Assembly: GCF_030283205.1 (NCBI RefSeq)
Contig: NZ_JASNWF010000025.1
Coordinates: 1-64,000 of the forward strand
DNA: 64,000 nucleotides
Source: Actinomadura opuntiae
GTDB lineage: Bacteria; Actinomycetota; Actinomycetes; Streptosporangiales; Streptosporangiaceae
Direction: 5' to 3'
The position numbers and the translations under genes were made by a program. The notes under the pieces are model-generated. The model saw only the letters and a program-made list of their open reading frames with translations, was not told the DNA's origin and made no database searches. How positions within the stretch are numbered: the stretch's first letter is position 1; each line of letters starts with the position of its first letter. Shown here piece after piece: positions 46,986-56,324 of this stretch.

Positions 46986-49085
46986 TCAGGCGGGGACGTG
47001 GTCCTTCTGGCGCCGCCAGTGCCGGTGCTTGGCGATCGCCTCGATGAGCTTGGCGCTGAAGTCGCCGCCGGGGCCGCGCCCGGTGACGACGCCGAAGTCC
47101 TCGACGGTGCCGTCCTCGGAGGTCTTCACCCCGGTGATCCCGGCCCGCTCCAGCAGCGCGACGCCCTCGTCCAGCGCGCCGATCGCCTTGCAGTGCACGA
47201 ACGCCTCCGCGACGAAGTGCACCGCGTCGCCGTCCTGCGCGAGGGTGCGCACGCTCGCCTCCCCGCCGGGCACCAGCACCGCGTCGTAGAGCACGGACGC
47301 GACGGTCGGCATCGCGCGGCTGACCGAGACCTGCGCGCCGTTGGCGGCCTGGACGTGCCCGTCCTTGGCGGCGAGCACGTCGCAGACCGCGCCCGCCTCG
47401 GCCAGCGCGTCGCCGACCGCGCCGACGGCCGCCGAGTCCACCCCGTCGGCGATCAGGATCGCGACCTTGCGGCCCTGGACGGAGCCGGCGGGCGCGTTGT
47501 CCTGGCTGAGCGCGGGCGAGGTCCGGCCGTGGTTGGCGACCGGGGCGTCCGACGGCGGCTCCACCCCGATGCCCTCGGCGACCTGCACGGCGAGGTCGTG
47601 GTCGACGTGGTTGAGGTGGGCGACCACGCCCTCGCGGATGTGCTTGTGGTCGCACTTGCCGAGCTCGAACCGGAACGCGCCGACGATGTGCTCCTTCTCC
47701 CAGTCGGACATGCTGTTCCAGAACAGCGTCGCCTGCGAGTAGTGGTCCTTGAAGCTCTCGCTCCGCTTGCGGATCTTGTTGCCGTCGACGCGCTCCTGGT
47801 AGTGGCTGAACGAGCCCGCGCCGCCGACGGCCGGGCAGCCGCCCGCCAGCGAGTTCTTGTGGTAACTCACCTGCCCCTGGTGCAGCTTGGTCTGGTGGTA
47901 GCCGTCGCGCTGGTGGTTGCGGACGTCGGCGACCGGCTGGTTCACCGGGATCTGCGGGAAGTTGGGCCCGCCCAGCCGGATGAGCTGGGTGTCCAGGTAG
48001 GAGAACAGCCGGGCCTGGAGCAGCGGGTCGTTGGTGAAGTCGATGCCCGGCACGACGTTGCCGATGTGGAAGGCGACCTGCTCGGTCTCGGCGAAGAAGT
48101 TGTCGGGGTTGCGGTTCAGCACCATCCGGCCGACCGGCCGCACCGGCACGTCCTCCTCCGGAATGATCTTGGTCGGGTCCAGCAGGTCGAACCCGAATTC
48201 GTGCTCGTCCTCCTCCGGCACCAGCTGGACGCCCAGCTCGTACTCGGGGAAGTCGCCGTCCTCGATGCGGTCCCACAGGTCGCGGCGGTTGAAGTCGGGG
48301 TCCTTGCCCGCGATCTTCTGCGTCTCGTCCCAGGCGAGCGAGTGGGTGCCGAGCTTGGGCCGCCAGTGGAACTTCACGAACGTGCCGCGGCCCTCGGCGT
48401 TCACCAGCCGGAACGTGTGCACGCCGAAGCCCTGCATCATCGCGTAGCTGCGCGGCAGCGCCCGGTCCGACATCAGCCACATCATCATGTGCATCGTCTC
48501 GGGCTGGAGCTGCACGAAGTCCCACAGCGTGTCGTGCGCGGACGAGGCCTGCGGGATCTCGTTCGGCGGCTCGGGCTTCACCGCGTGCACGAAGTCGGGG
48601 AACTTGATGCCGTCCTGGATGAAGAAGACCGGCATGTTGTTGCCGACCAGGTCGAAGTTGCCCTGGTTCGTATAGAACTTCGTGGCGAAGCCGCGGACGT
48701 CCCGGACGGTGTCCGCCGACCCCCGCGACCCGGCGACCGTGGAGAACCGCACGAACACCGGCGTCGTCAGCGAGGTGTCGCACAGGAAGTCGGCGGTGGT
48801 GTACTCGGCCAGCGACTCGGTCAGCGTGAACTGCCCGTACGCGCCGGAGCCGCGCGCGTGCACGACCCGCTCGGGGATCCGCTCGTGGTCGAAATGGGTG
48901 ATCTTCTCGCGGAGGTGGAAGTCCTCCATCAGCGAGGGCCCGCGCTCGCCCACCGTCAGGGAGTTGTCGGTGTCGTCGACCCGGACGCCCTGGTCGGTGG
49001 TCAGTCCCGCCGACCCCTCCGGGCCGACCCGCCGCCGCTCCAGTTGCTCCTGCTTCCGGTCCTCGTGGCCGGCCGGGTTGGCCAT
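46986..49085 (-). CDS. katE: Large-subunit catalase with C-terminal DJ-1/PfpI-like domain
   Basis: Monofunctional heme catalase (699 aa, clade 2, HPII/KatE type). Residues 40-500 hold the catalase core: HARGSGAYGQFTLTE, FVRFSTVAGSRGSADTVRDVRGFATKFY (heme contacts), NNMPVFFIQDGIKFPDFVHAVKP and the proximal heme Tyr in RLFSYLDTQLIRLGGPNF. Residues 535-690 are a DJ-1-like flavodoxin fold (KVAILIADGVDSAAVGAV, VLVPGGEASV). The protein detoxifies H2O2. It is divergent from a PucR regulator gene across a region with a perfect TTGTCAG/CTGACAA repeat. ATG 49083-49085. Confidence 0.94.
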   Translation of the reverse strand: MANPAGHEDRKQEQLERRRVGPEGSAGLTTDQGVRVDDTDNSLTVGERGPSLMEDFHLREKITHFDHERIPERVVHARGSGAYGQFTLTESLAEYTTADFLCDTSLTTPVFVRFSTVAGSRGSADTVRDVRGFATKFYTNQGNFDLVGNNMPVFFIQDGIKFPDFVHAVKPEPPNEIPQASSAHDTLWDFVQLQPETMHMMMWLMSDRALPRSYAMMQGFGVHTFRLVNAEGRGTFVKFHWRPKLGTHSLAWDETQKIAGKDPDFNRRDLWDRIEDGDFPEYELGVQLVPEEDEHEFGFDLLDPTKIIPEEDVPVRPVGRMVLNRNPDNFFAETEQVAFHIGNVVPGIDFTNDPLLQARLFSYLDTQLIRLGGPNFPQIPVNQPVADVRNHQRDGYHQTKLHQGQVSYHKNSLAGGCPAVGGAGSFSHYQERVDGNKIRKRSESFKDHYSQATLFWNSMSDWEKEHIVGAFRFELGKCDHKHIREGVVAHLNHVDHDLAVQVAEGIGVEPPSDAPVANHGRTSPALSQDNAPAGSVQGRKVAILIADGVDSAAVGAVGDALAEAGAVCDVLAAKDGHVQAANGAQVSVSRAMPTVASVLYDAVLVPGGEASVRTLAQDGDAVHFVAEAFVHCKAIGALDEGVALLERAGITGVKTSEDGTVEDFGVVTGRGPGGDFSAKLIEAIAKHRHWRRQKDHVPA

Positions 49086-49226
49086 GATCCAGCTCCTCGT
49101 GGCTGCTCGATGATCGCACTCGGTGATGGCCGTTACCCGGCGAACCCACCGTCATGCGAACTTTGACGGGAACTTGAGCACGGCCGGCCGCGCCGCCGCA
49201 GCGCCGTGCGGGGCGGGCGCGGGCGC

Positions 49227-49244
49227 TTGTCAGAACGCTGACAA
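49227..49244. promoter_or_regulatory. Inverted repeat between catalase and PucR genes
   Basis: TTGTCAG-AACG-CTGACAA is a perfect 18-bp inverted repeat at 49227-49244. It lies 142 bp from the catalase start and 96 bp from the PucR start. It may bind the PucR regulator or a peroxide-responsive factor. Confidence 0.55.
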
Positions 49245-49339
49245 TCCGCCCTCCCCGGCGGTGCGCGCGAATGAGTGTCGCCGCTCACGCCGCGTGCCTA
49301 GGTTGAGACGACCGGGCGCTCGGTCGAGGAGGTGTCGCC

Positions 49340-50653
49340 ATGACGACGGCTTACGAGGACGCGCATGCCGGATCGCCGGTGATGGAGGGACTGAGCGAGG
49401 AGCCGTGGCGGGACGTCCCCGCCGAGGAGGCGCGCTGGATGCGCCCGCGGCTGCCGGAGCTGCTCGGCCCGATGGTGCAGGGCGTGCTGCGGCACGTCCC
49501 CGAGTACGACCGGCCGGGCGACGCCGCCTACGTCCGCGTCGCCGAGGCCGCGGTCGCGCACGCGATGGAGCACTTCGTCCAGATGATCGCCGACCCGGAC
49601 GCCTCCTGGAAGGAGGTGTACCAGGTCTTCTTCGACGTCGGCTACGGCGAGGCGGTCGAGGGCCGCAGCCTGGAGCACCTGCAGAACGCGATGCGGGTGG
49701 CCTCCCGGCTGGCGTGGCGGCACCTGGCGGTCGAGGCCGACCGGCTCGGCCGCCCGCGCGCGCTGGTCAGCCTGCTCGCCGAGGCCAACTTCGCCTACCT
49801 GGACGCGCTGGCGTCCGCCGCCGCGCACGGGTACGCGCGGGCCCGGGAGAAGGCCGCCGGCGAGCGCGAGCAGCGCCGCGGCCGGCTGCTGACGCTGCTG
49901 CTGTCGGACCCGGCCGCGCCGCCCGAGGTCGTCGGGGAGCAGTCCGCGCGGGCGGGCTGGCCGCTGCCGCGCCGGCTCGCGGTGATCGTGCTGCGGGCGC
50001 GGCCGGGCAGCGGCGGGGAGGGTCCCGCGGGGCTGCCGCCGTCGCTGCTGACCGGGCTGGACCACGGCCGCCCCTGCCTGGTGATGCCGGACCCGGACGG
50101 CCCCGGACGGATGGAGGAGCTGACCGCGACGCTGGCCGGCTGGACGGGCGCGGTCGGTCCGTCCGTCCCGGCCGACCAGGCGCGGACGTCGCTGCAGTGG
50201 GCGCGCCGCGCGCTCGAACTGCTGCCCGCCGCGCCCGCACGGGACCGCGCCGGCGAGCGTCCCGCGGCCAGGGCGAAGAGCGGCGCCGCGCCCTCCGCGG
50301 GCCGCGGATCGCGGCGCGGCGGGCTGCTCGTCCGCGCCGACGAGCACCTGCCCGAGCTGCTGCTGCAGGAGGGCGGCTCGCTGGCGACGCTGGTCGCGGC
50401 GCGGCGGCTGGCCCCGCTGGAGGCCGCCGGTCCCCGGCAGGGCGTCCGGCTGGCGGAGACGCTGCTGGAATGCATGAAGCACGGCTTCAACGCCACGGGC
50501 GCCGCCGAGGTGCTGTGCGTGCACCCGCAGACCGTCCGGTACCGGCTCGCGCAGCTCCACGAGATGTTCGACTTCGACATCGAGGACCCCGATCTCCGCC
50601 TGGAGATGATGCTGCTGCTCAGCACCTGGATCCGGGCGCGCTCCGCGTCCTGA
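49340..50653 (+). CDS. PucR-type helix-turn-helix regulator
   Basis: A 437-aa regulator, the closest relative of 36661-37947 in this window. N-terminal sensor region: PELLGPMVQGVLRHVPEYDRP and WKEVYQVFFDVGYGEAVEGRSLEHLQNAMRVASRLAWRHL. The C-terminal HTH_30 is LAETLLECMKHGFNATGAAEVLCVHPQTVRYRLAQLHEMFDFD. A disordered basic linker (about 305-335: RAKSGAAPSAGRGSRRGG) is unusual. It is divergent from katE, whose expression it may control. ATG 49340 follows GAGGAGGTGTCGCC. Confidence 0.9.
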   Translation: MTTAYEDAHAGSPVMEGLSEEPWRDVPAEEARWMRPRLPELLGPMVQGVLRHVPEYDRPGDAAYVRVAEAAVAHAMEHFVQMIADPDASWKEVYQVFFDVGYGEAVEGRSLEHLQNAMRVASRLAWRHLAVEADRLGRPRALVSLLAEANFAYLDALASAAAHGYARAREKAAGEREQRRGRLLTLLLSDPAAPPEVVGEQSARAGWPLPRRLAVIVLRARPGSGGEGPAGLPPSLLTGLDHGRPCLVMPDPDGPGRMEELTATLAGWTGAVGPSVPADQARTSLQWARRALELLPAAPARDRAGERPAARAKSGAAPSAGRGSRRGGLLVRADEHLPELLLQEGGSLATLVAARRLAPLEAAGPRQGVRLAETLLECMKHGFNATGAAEVLCVHPQTVRYRLAQLHEMFDFDIEDPDLRLEMMLLLSTWIRARSAS

Positions 50654-50812
50654 CCGCCTCCCGCTCCCCCTTCCGGCGGCCCGCCGCCCGAACACCGCGC
50701 CGATCCCCGGTTCCTTTCCGGTGCCGCGCCGCGCCGTGACGTCATGGCCGGGCACGGAATCCGCTACGGTCGGGGGCGCCTCATAGGCGAGGGGAAGGAA
50801 CACAAGGTACAG

Positions 50813-51169
50813 ATGGCCGAGAAGGTCATTCGAGTCGACGACATCGACGGCTCCGAAGGGGACGATGTCGCCAAGCGGGACTTCGAAGTCCTGGGTCGGA
50901 CGTTCACGATCGACCTGAGCGACGACAACTACAAGCGGCTGAACGAGATGCTGGACGCGCTCGCGCCGTTCATCGACAACGCCGTGGAGGTGAAGCCCGC
51001 CGGGAAGGGACGCAAGGCCCGGACCGCGAAGATCAAGGGCTACACGAACGGCGATGTCCGCGAATGGGCATCGCGCGAGGGCGTCGAAGTCTCCGAACGT
51101 GGCAAGATATCGGATGAGGTCTATGCTGCATTCATCGACGCTCATCCGGACGCGAAGCCGGACGCATAG
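50813..51169 (+). CDS. lsr2: Lsr2-like nucleoid-associated protein, RGK variant
   Basis: A 118-aa Lsr2 homologue. The N-terminal oligomerisation domain is AEKVIRVDDIDGSEGDDVAKRDFEVLGRTFTIDLSDDN and the C-terminal DNA-binding domain is GDVREWASREGVEVSERGK...VYAAF. The AT-hook-like RGR that grips the AT-rich minor groove is changed to RGK here. It is 17 bp upstream of the second lsr2 gene and co-oriented, so the pair is probably one transcript. ATG 50813 is the start; an extension to 50744 would add 23 unrelated residues. Confidence 0.93.
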   Translation: MAEKVIRVDDIDGSEGDDVAKRDFEVLGRTFTIDLSDDNYKRLNEMLDALAPFIDNAVEVKPAGKGRKARTAKIKGYTNGDVREWASREGVEVSERGKISDEVYAAFIDAHPDAKPDA

Positions 51170-51186
51170 CTAGAGGGAGTCCCCGC

Positions 51187-51516
51187 ATGGCACAGAAGGT
51201 CGAAGTCCTTCTCGTGGACGACATCGACGGCGGAGAGGCCGACGAGACCGTCAGCTTTTCGCTGGACGGCACGAGTTACGAGATCGACCTCAGCAAGAAG
51301 AACGCCGACAAGCTGCGCAGCGGCCTGGAGCCGTTCGTGGCCGGCGCCCGCAGGGCGCGCAGGCCGGCGGGCCGGCAGGCCCGCGGCACGCGCACCGCGG
51401 GCAGCCGCGAGCGGTCCGCCGAGATTCGCGAGTGGGCCAAGAACCACGGCATCAAGGTCAATGAGCGGGGCCGCATCCCCGCCAATGTGATCGAGCAGTA
51501 CGAGGCCGCGCACTAG
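51187..51516 (+). CDS. lsr2: Lsr2 nucleoid-associated protein
   Basis: A 109-aa canonical Lsr2: AQKVEVLLVDDIDGGEADETVSFSLDGTSYEIDLSKKNADKLR and the DNA-binding end SAEIREWAKNHGIKVNERGRIPANVIEQY with the intact RGR minor-groove hook. A basic linker (residues 55-75: ARRARRPAGRQARGTRT) separates the domains. It silences AT-rich, often foreign, DNA. ATG 51187 follows AGGGAG. A strong hairpin 36 bp downstream terminates the pair. Confidence 0.94.
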   Translation: MAQKVEVLLVDDIDGGEADETVSFSLDGTSYEIDLSKKNADKLRSGLEPFVAGARRARRPAGRQARGTRTAGSRERSAEIREWAKNHGIKVNERGRIPANVIEQYEAAH

Positions 51517-51551
51517 CGCTCCGCGCGGCCGGCGCGGTTCCGGCAGAGCGC

Positions 51552-51588
51552 CGAGGGGCCGGAGTGAAATTCTCACTCCGGCCCCTCG
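51552..51588 (+). terminator. Strong hairpin after the tandem lsr2 genes
   Basis: CGAGGGGCCGGAGTGA and TCACTCCGGCCCCTCG form a perfect 16-bp stem about a five-base loop (AATTC), 36 bp past the lsr2 stop. No long U-tract follows. Confidence 0.75.
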
Positions 51589-51715
51589 TGCATTAGTGCG
51601 CACCGGGCAAATCGCCTTTCGCTCGGGCATTCCCCGAATTCCCCACGGCGGACATCATCGGCGGGCAAGTCGGTAGGGTGGCGCCCCGGGGGGCCGGCAA
51701 AGGGGGCATGCGGGG

Positions 51716-53593
51716 TTGAAACGTGCGACGCGACGGGACCGGGTCCGGTACTGGTTCGACACGACCATGGCGAAGGGGACGCCGGCGCTCATCGGCTGGC
51801 TCGCGCTCGCCTCGGCGGCGCTGGTGCTCGTGGTGGCGACCGCCGCGGCGGTCCTCGCGCCGCGCGACAGCGCCCGCAACGGGCACTGGCCGGGGATGGT
51901 GTGGCGCAGCCTGCTGCGCACCCTGGACCCCGGCACGATGGGCGGCGACAGCGGCGGCGCCGCGTTCCTCGGCCTGATGCTGGTCGCCACGATCGGCGGC
52001 ATCTTCATCGTCAGCTCGCTGATCGGCGTGCTCACCACCGGCCTGGAAGCCAAGATCACCGAGCTGCGCAAGGGCCGGTCGCGGATCGTCGAGCACGACC
52101 ACACCGTGCTGCTCGGCTGGTCGGAGCAGGTCTTCACGGTCGTCGCGGAGCTGGTGGAGGCCAACCAGAGCGAGCGCCGCTCGTGCGTGGCGATCCTCGC
52201 CGACCGCGACAAGGTGGAGATGGAGGACGCGCTGCGGGCGCGGGTCGGCGAGTCCGGCCGGACCCGGATCGTGTGCCGTACCGGCAACCCGCTGAAGGTC
52301 GCCGACCTGGAGCTGGTCAGCCCGGGCACCGCGCGCTCCATCATGGTGATCTCGCCGGAGGTGCAGGACGCCGACACCCACGTCATCAAGGTGCTGCTGT
52401 CGCTGGGGGCGCGCGCCTGGGAGCGGCGGCGGCCGCACGTCGTCGCCGCCGTGCACGACTCGGCGAACCTGCCCGCGGCCCGGCTGGCGGGCGGCGCCGC
52501 GGCCCGGGTGATCGACGCCGACGACATCGCGATCCGGCTGATCGTCCAGTCGCACCGGCAGTCGGGGCTGTCGCAGGTCTGCACCGACCTGCTGGACTTC
52601 GCCGGGCACGAGTTCTACATGCGGGCCGAGCCGTCGCTGGCCGGGCTGGCGTTCGGCGAGGCGCTGTCGCGCTACGACCTCGGCGTCCCGGCGGGGCTGC
52701 GGCACCGCGACGGCACGGTCGCGCTGAACCCGCCGATGGACACCCCGATCCGCGCCGACGACGAGATCATCGTGCTGGCCGAGGACGACCTGCTGATCCG
52801 GCTGGCGTCCGGTCCGGCGCCGGCCGTCCGGGAACCGGCGATCGCCACCGCGACCGCGCGCGAGCCGGTGCCCGAGCGCACCCTGCTGCTCGGCTGGAAC
52901 CACCGCGCCCAGAAGATCATCGAGCTGCTGGACGACTTCCTCGCGCCCGGGTCGGCGCTGACGGTGGCGGCGCCGCGCGAGGACCCGACCGCCGACCTCG
53001 GCCCGTTCGCCAACCTCAAGGTCGGGTTCGTGCGCGCCGAGCCGACCGAGCGGCCGTCGCTGGAGTCGCTGGACGTCGGCTCCTACCAGCACGTCATCGT
53101 GCTGTCGGAGGCCGGGTACGACCGCGAGCACGCCGACGCCCGCACGCTGGTGACGCTGCTGCACCTGCGCGACATGGAGGACGCGCTCGGCGACCCGTTC
53201 TCCATCGTCAGCGAGATCAACGACGACGCCAACCGGGAGGTCGCGCAGGTCACCAAGGCCGACGACTTCGTGGTCAGCGACAAGCTGATCAGCCTGATGC
53301 TGACGCAGCTGAGCGAGAACCGGCACCTGTACGACGTGTTCGCCGACCTGCTCGACCCGGCCGGGTCGGAGATCTACCTCAAGCCCGCCTGCGACTACCT
53401 GGTGCCGGGGTGCGCGGCCGACTTCGCGACGCTGATCGAGTCGGCGCGGCGGCGCGGCGAGGTCGCCCTCGGCTACCGGCTGATCGACCGGTACCACGAG
53501 CCGCCCGGCTACGGCGTGGTGCTCAACCCGGACAAGACGGCCCCGCTGGTGCTGTCGGCGCGGGACCGCGTCATCGTCCTGGCGGAGAACTGA
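51716..53593 (+). CDS. CASTOR/POLLUX-type ion channel / NAD-binding regulatory protein
   Basis: A 625-aa membrane protein with two N-terminal helices (about 23-48 and 82-107) flanking a pore-like region, then two RCK/TrkA_N-type nucleotide-binding units (VEHDHTVLLGWSEQVFTVV; ERTLLLGWNHRAQKIIELL). The architecture matches the CASTOR/POLLUX/SYM8 family, bacterial members of which are putative cation channels. The TTG start (51716-51718) is chosen because the N-terminus KRATRRDRVRYWFDTTMAKG fits homologues and AAAGGGGG lies upstream; an internal ATG at 51766 is the alternative. It is monocistronic. Confidence 0.87.
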   Translation: MKRATRRDRVRYWFDTTMAKGTPALIGWLALASAALVLVVATAAAVLAPRDSARNGHWPGMVWRSLLRTLDPGTMGGDSGGAAFLGLMLVATIGGIFIVSSLIGVLTTGLEAKITELRKGRSRIVEHDHTVLLGWSEQVFTVVAELVEANQSERRSCVAILADRDKVEMEDALRARVGESGRTRIVCRTGNPLKVADLELVSPGTARSIMVISPEVQDADTHVIKVLLSLGARAWERRRPHVVAAVHDSANLPAARLAGGAAARVIDADDIAIRLIVQSHRQSGLSQVCTDLLDFAGHEFYMRAEPSLAGLAFGEALSRYDLGVPAGLRHRDGTVALNPPMDTPIRADDEIIVLAEDDLLIRLASGPAPAVREPAIATATAREPVPERTLLLGWNHRAQKIIELLDDFLAPGSALTVAAPREDPTADLGPFANLKVGFVRAEPTERPSLESLDVGSYQHVIVLSEAGYDREHADARTLVTLLHLRDMEDALGDPFSIVSEINDDANREVAQVTKADDFVVSDKLISLMLTQLSENRHLYDVFADLLDPAGSEIYLKPACDYLVPGCAADFATLIESARRRGEVALGYRLIDRYHEPPGYGVVLNPDKTAPLVLSARDRVIVLAEN

Positions 53594-53682
53594 CGCCCCG
53601 GGGCCGCGGCGCGAATCGGACGGAAATCACCGTGCGCGAACGGTGCGGATCGCCCACAATTGGACCGACGGGGTGATCAATC

Positions 53683-53970
53683 GTGGGCGATCAGATGTTG
53701 CGGCTGGGAGCGCGCATAGCGGAGATCGAGGCGCTGTACGGCTGCGTGGTGGACGAGCGGGACGGTCATGCCGCCCGCCGGCTGCTGGCCGAGCTGGCGC
53801 GGGCGGGGGCGCTGCTGGCCGAGGAGGCCGACCGGGCGGCCCGGCCCGCCCGGGGCGCCGCCGGGACGCGGCCGGGCAGGGCACGCCTGCGCCGCCGCAT
53901 CGCCGGCACGCAGCGCACCGCGGACCGCATAATCTCGCGGGCCGCGCGGCGTCCAGACCGGCAGGCGTAG
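53683..53970 (+). CDS. Small basic helical protein, unknown
   Basis: A 95-aa protein: a helical region (IAEIEALYGCVVDERDGHAARRLLAELARAGALLAEEADRAAR) followed by a basic arginine-rich tail (GRARLRRRIAGTQRTADRIISRAARR). No domain is recognised. GTG 53683 is possible; ATG 53695 is an alternative. It converges on the gene ending at 53986. A plausible small DNA- or membrane-associated protein, but the evidence is only composition. Confidence 0.5.
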   Translation: MGDQMLRLGARIAEIEALYGCVVDERDGHAARRLLAELARAGALLAEEADRAARPARGAAGTRPGRARLRRRIAGTQRTADRIISRAARRPDRQA

Positions 53971-53985
53971 GCGACGCGGGGGTGT

Positions 53986-55077
53986 CTAGGGCGTCTCCGG
54001 CTCGGCGGCAGGTGCGGCGTCCGCGGCAGGCGCCGTAGGCGCGGCGTCCGCCGGGCGGCCGGCGGGGCGGGCGGTGTCGCGGGGGACGGCGAGTTCCTGC
54101 CCGGCGTCGAGCGCGACCGCGATGCGCTCGCGCAGCGTGCGTTCGGCGCGGTGGGCGTCCTCGGCCATGCCGCGGATCTCCGCGCCCGCCATCTCGTCGC
54201 CGACCGTGCCGGCGAGCAGCTCGCGGTAGCGGGCGTTCTGGTCCGGGAGTCCTTGCAGGACGCGTGACTCGTGGTAGGCGTCGTCGGCCTCGCCGGCGCG
54301 CCGCGCGTAGGTCTCCAGCGCCTCGATCCGGACGGTGACCGAGCGGGCCGACAGCTCCAGCGCGCGGTCCTGCGGTTCGAGCAGGGCGCGCACCCGCGGG
54401 GACAGCCGCTCGGGCTGCTGCATGCGGCGCTCCCGGCGCAGCCGGGTGTGCTCGGCGAGCGTGGAGGCGATCGCCCACTCCTGCCGGGGCAGCACGACCG
54501 TGTTGCCGACGTCGTCCAGCAGCCCGGCGCCGTGCGACTGCGAGCCGAGGACGGCGTCGACGGCGCGCTGGGCGCGGACGAGCAGCCGCGCGGCGGGCCG
54601 GTCGAAGTCGCCGGGCATCAGGTAGCGGCCGTGGTACTCGCGCGCGGCGCGGGCGGCGGCGGGCTCGCGCAGGTGCCGCAGCGCCCCGGCGACCCAGCCG
54701 GCGAAGCTCACGCCGGCGAGCGCGAAGGCGGCGTCGCTCTGCCCGAGCAGCAGCAGGAGCACCTGCAGCGCGGGGGTCAGCATCATCGCCAGGACGGGGA
54801 GCCGGCCCCACCGCACCGCGCCGCCGACGAGGTCGTCCTGGTCGAGGGAGGCGAGGAAGAACACCCGCAGCCAGCCGCCGGGCAGGACACCGTAGAAGAA
54901 CGCGAACGCCGGGATCCACAGCAGCCGGGCGGCGACGGTGGCGGCGGTGAGCGACGGGGGCCGCGGCGCGGGCAGGCTCGCGGCGACGAGCCGCTCCGGG
55001 GCGGCGGCGAGCACGGCGCGGTCCGCGGCGGGAATGCCGGGGTCGAACACCGGCCGGGGACGGCTCTCATCGTTCAT
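53986..55077 (-). CDS. Membrane protein with helical cytoplasmic domain, unknown
   Basis: A 363-aa protein with four hydrophobic segments between about residues 42 and 130 (TAATVAARLLWIPAFAFFYGVLPGG, LRVFFLASLD, PVLAMMLTPALQVLLLLLG, FALAGVSFAGWVAGAL), then a long alpha-helical charged region (about 165-315) and a proline/alanine-rich C-terminus. No known domain is identified. ATG 55075-55077 follows GGGGAGCGCCG. Function unknown. Confidence 0.75.
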   Translation of the reverse strand: MNDESRPRPVFDPGIPAADRAVLAAAPERLVAASLPAPRPPSLTAATVAARLLWIPAFAFFYGVLPGGWLRVFFLASLDQDDLVGGAVRWGRLPVLAMMLTPALQVLLLLLGQSDAAFALAGVSFAGWVAGALRHLREPAAARAAREYHGRYLMPGDFDRPAARLLVRAQRAVDAVLGSQSHGAGLLDDVGNTVVLPRQEWAIASTLAEHTRLRRERRMQQPERLSPRVRALLEPQDRALELSARSVTVRIEALETYARRAGEADDAYHESRVLQGLPDQNARYRELLAGTVGDEMAGAEIRGMAEDAHRAERTLRERIAVALDAGQELAVPRDTARPAGRPADAAPTAPAADAAPAAEPETP

Positions 55078-55297
55078 CGGCGCTCCCCACGGCGTCGGGA
55101 GGTCCCGCGGAGCGCCCGAGGCGGTCCCGGCGGGACGTCTGCCCGTTGTTCCTTCCTTCCCTTGCTATCACTTGTGCCCAGCGATCCCCCGAATGTCACG
55201 AGATCCGGAAATTCGGCCCGTGCGGCGGGGCTCGGCGACCCTTTAGCCGGGACCTAAATCGGTGCCCCGGACGGCGCTTGCGCGGTGGGGTGGGCGC

Positions 55298-56164
55298 ATG
55301 ACCGTCGCCCTCGCCGTGATCTTCGCCGGAGTGCTGCACGCCACCTGGAACGCGATCGCGAAGGGCGCGCCGGACCGGTGGGCCTCGTTCGCGCTGATCG
55401 CCCTGGGCGAGGCGCTGGTGGTGGTGCCGCTGGGCCTGCTGGTCGGCCCGCCGGACCGGGCGGCGTGGCCGTGGCTCGCCGCGTCGGCCGTCGTGCACGT
55501 CGTCTACATGGGGCTGCTGCTGATGGCGTACCAGCTGGGCGACTTCAGCCAGGTGTACCCGCTCGCGCGGGGCAGCGCCCCGCTGCTGGTGGCGATCGTG
55601 GCGGCGGTCGCGCTCGGCGAGCGGCTCTCGTGGGAGCAGGACGCGGGCGTCGCCGCGGTCTGCGCCGGGCTCGGCGTGCTCGCCTTCACCGGCGGCGGGG
55701 ACGGCGGCGGGGACTCCGCGGACGGCGGCCCGCGTCGGGATCCGCGCGCGGTCGCGGCGGCGCTGCTGACCGGCGTGTCCATCGCGGGCTACACGCTGCT
55801 GGACGGTGTCGGCGTGCGGCACGCGGGCGGCTCGGCGTCCTACACGTCGTGGCTGTTCGGCATCCAGGCGCCGCTGACGGTCGCGATCGTCCTGGCGCTA
55901 CGCGGCCGCGCGACGCTCACCCGGCTGGACCGGGCCGCCGTCCTGCGCGGCCTGGCGGGCGGCCTCATCTCGATGGCGGCCTACGGGATCGTGCTGTGGG
56001 CGCAGACCCGCGGGGCGCTGGCGTCGGTGGCGGCGCTGCGCGAGACCGGGGTGATCGCGGGCGCGGTCATCGGCGCGGTGTTCTTCTCCGAGCGGCTCGG
56101 CCCCCGTCGGATCGCGGCGGCCTGCGTGGTGGCGGCGGGCGTCTTCCTCATCACCGCGCACTAG
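55298..56164 (+). CDS. EamA/DMT-family transporter
   Basis: A 288-aa transporter with ten predicted helices in two EamA repeats: VALAVIFAGVLHATWNAIAKG, YQLGDFSQVYPLARGSAPLLVAIVAAVALGERL (repeat 1 end), then GYTLLDGVGVRHAGGSASYTSWLFG and RETGVIAGAVIGAVFFSERLG. An internal glycine-rich loop (GGGDGGGDSADGGPRRD) separates the repeats. The start is set at ATG 55298; a GTG-class extension to 55262 adds 12 residues. The substrate is unknown. Confidence 0.9.
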   Translation: MTVALAVIFAGVLHATWNAIAKGAPDRWASFALIALGEALVVVPLGLLVGPPDRAAWPWLAASAVVHVVYMGLLLMAYQLGDFSQVYPLARGSAPLLVAIVAAVALGERLSWEQDAGVAAVCAGLGVLAFTGGGDGGGDSADGGPRRDPRAVAAALLTGVSIAGYTLLDGVGVRHAGGSASYTSWLFGIQAPLTVAIVLALRGRATLTRLDRAAVLRGLAGGLISMAAYGIVLWAQTRGALASVAALRETGVIAGAVIGAVFFSERLGPRRIAAACVVAAGVFLITAH

Positions 56165-56258
56165 CCCGGGCCGTCCCGGCGCGGGGCGGGTCTCGCGGGG
56201 CATGGCGGGTCCTGGCAGGGTAGAAGGGATCTTGCAGGGGACGCGCGGAAGGGGGATC

Positions 56259-56324
56259 GTGTCCGGGCAGAGCGGTCCACCGGCCACGGGCTCGGCCGCA
56301 GGCTGCGCCGGGAGCGGCCGGTGA
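56259..56324 (+). CDS. 21-codon leader ORF coupled to CNNM/CorC gene
   Basis: GTG 56259 has GGAAGGGGG upstream and encodes MSGQSGPPATGSAAGCAGSGR, then TGA at 56322-56324 overlapping the GTG start of the CNNM gene (GTGA). The CNNM gene has no strong site of its own. The same arrangement occurs at the DyP gene (33167-33205). A frameshift that splits the true N-terminus is the alternative. Confidence 0.45.
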   Translation: MSGQSGPPATGSAAGCAGSGR

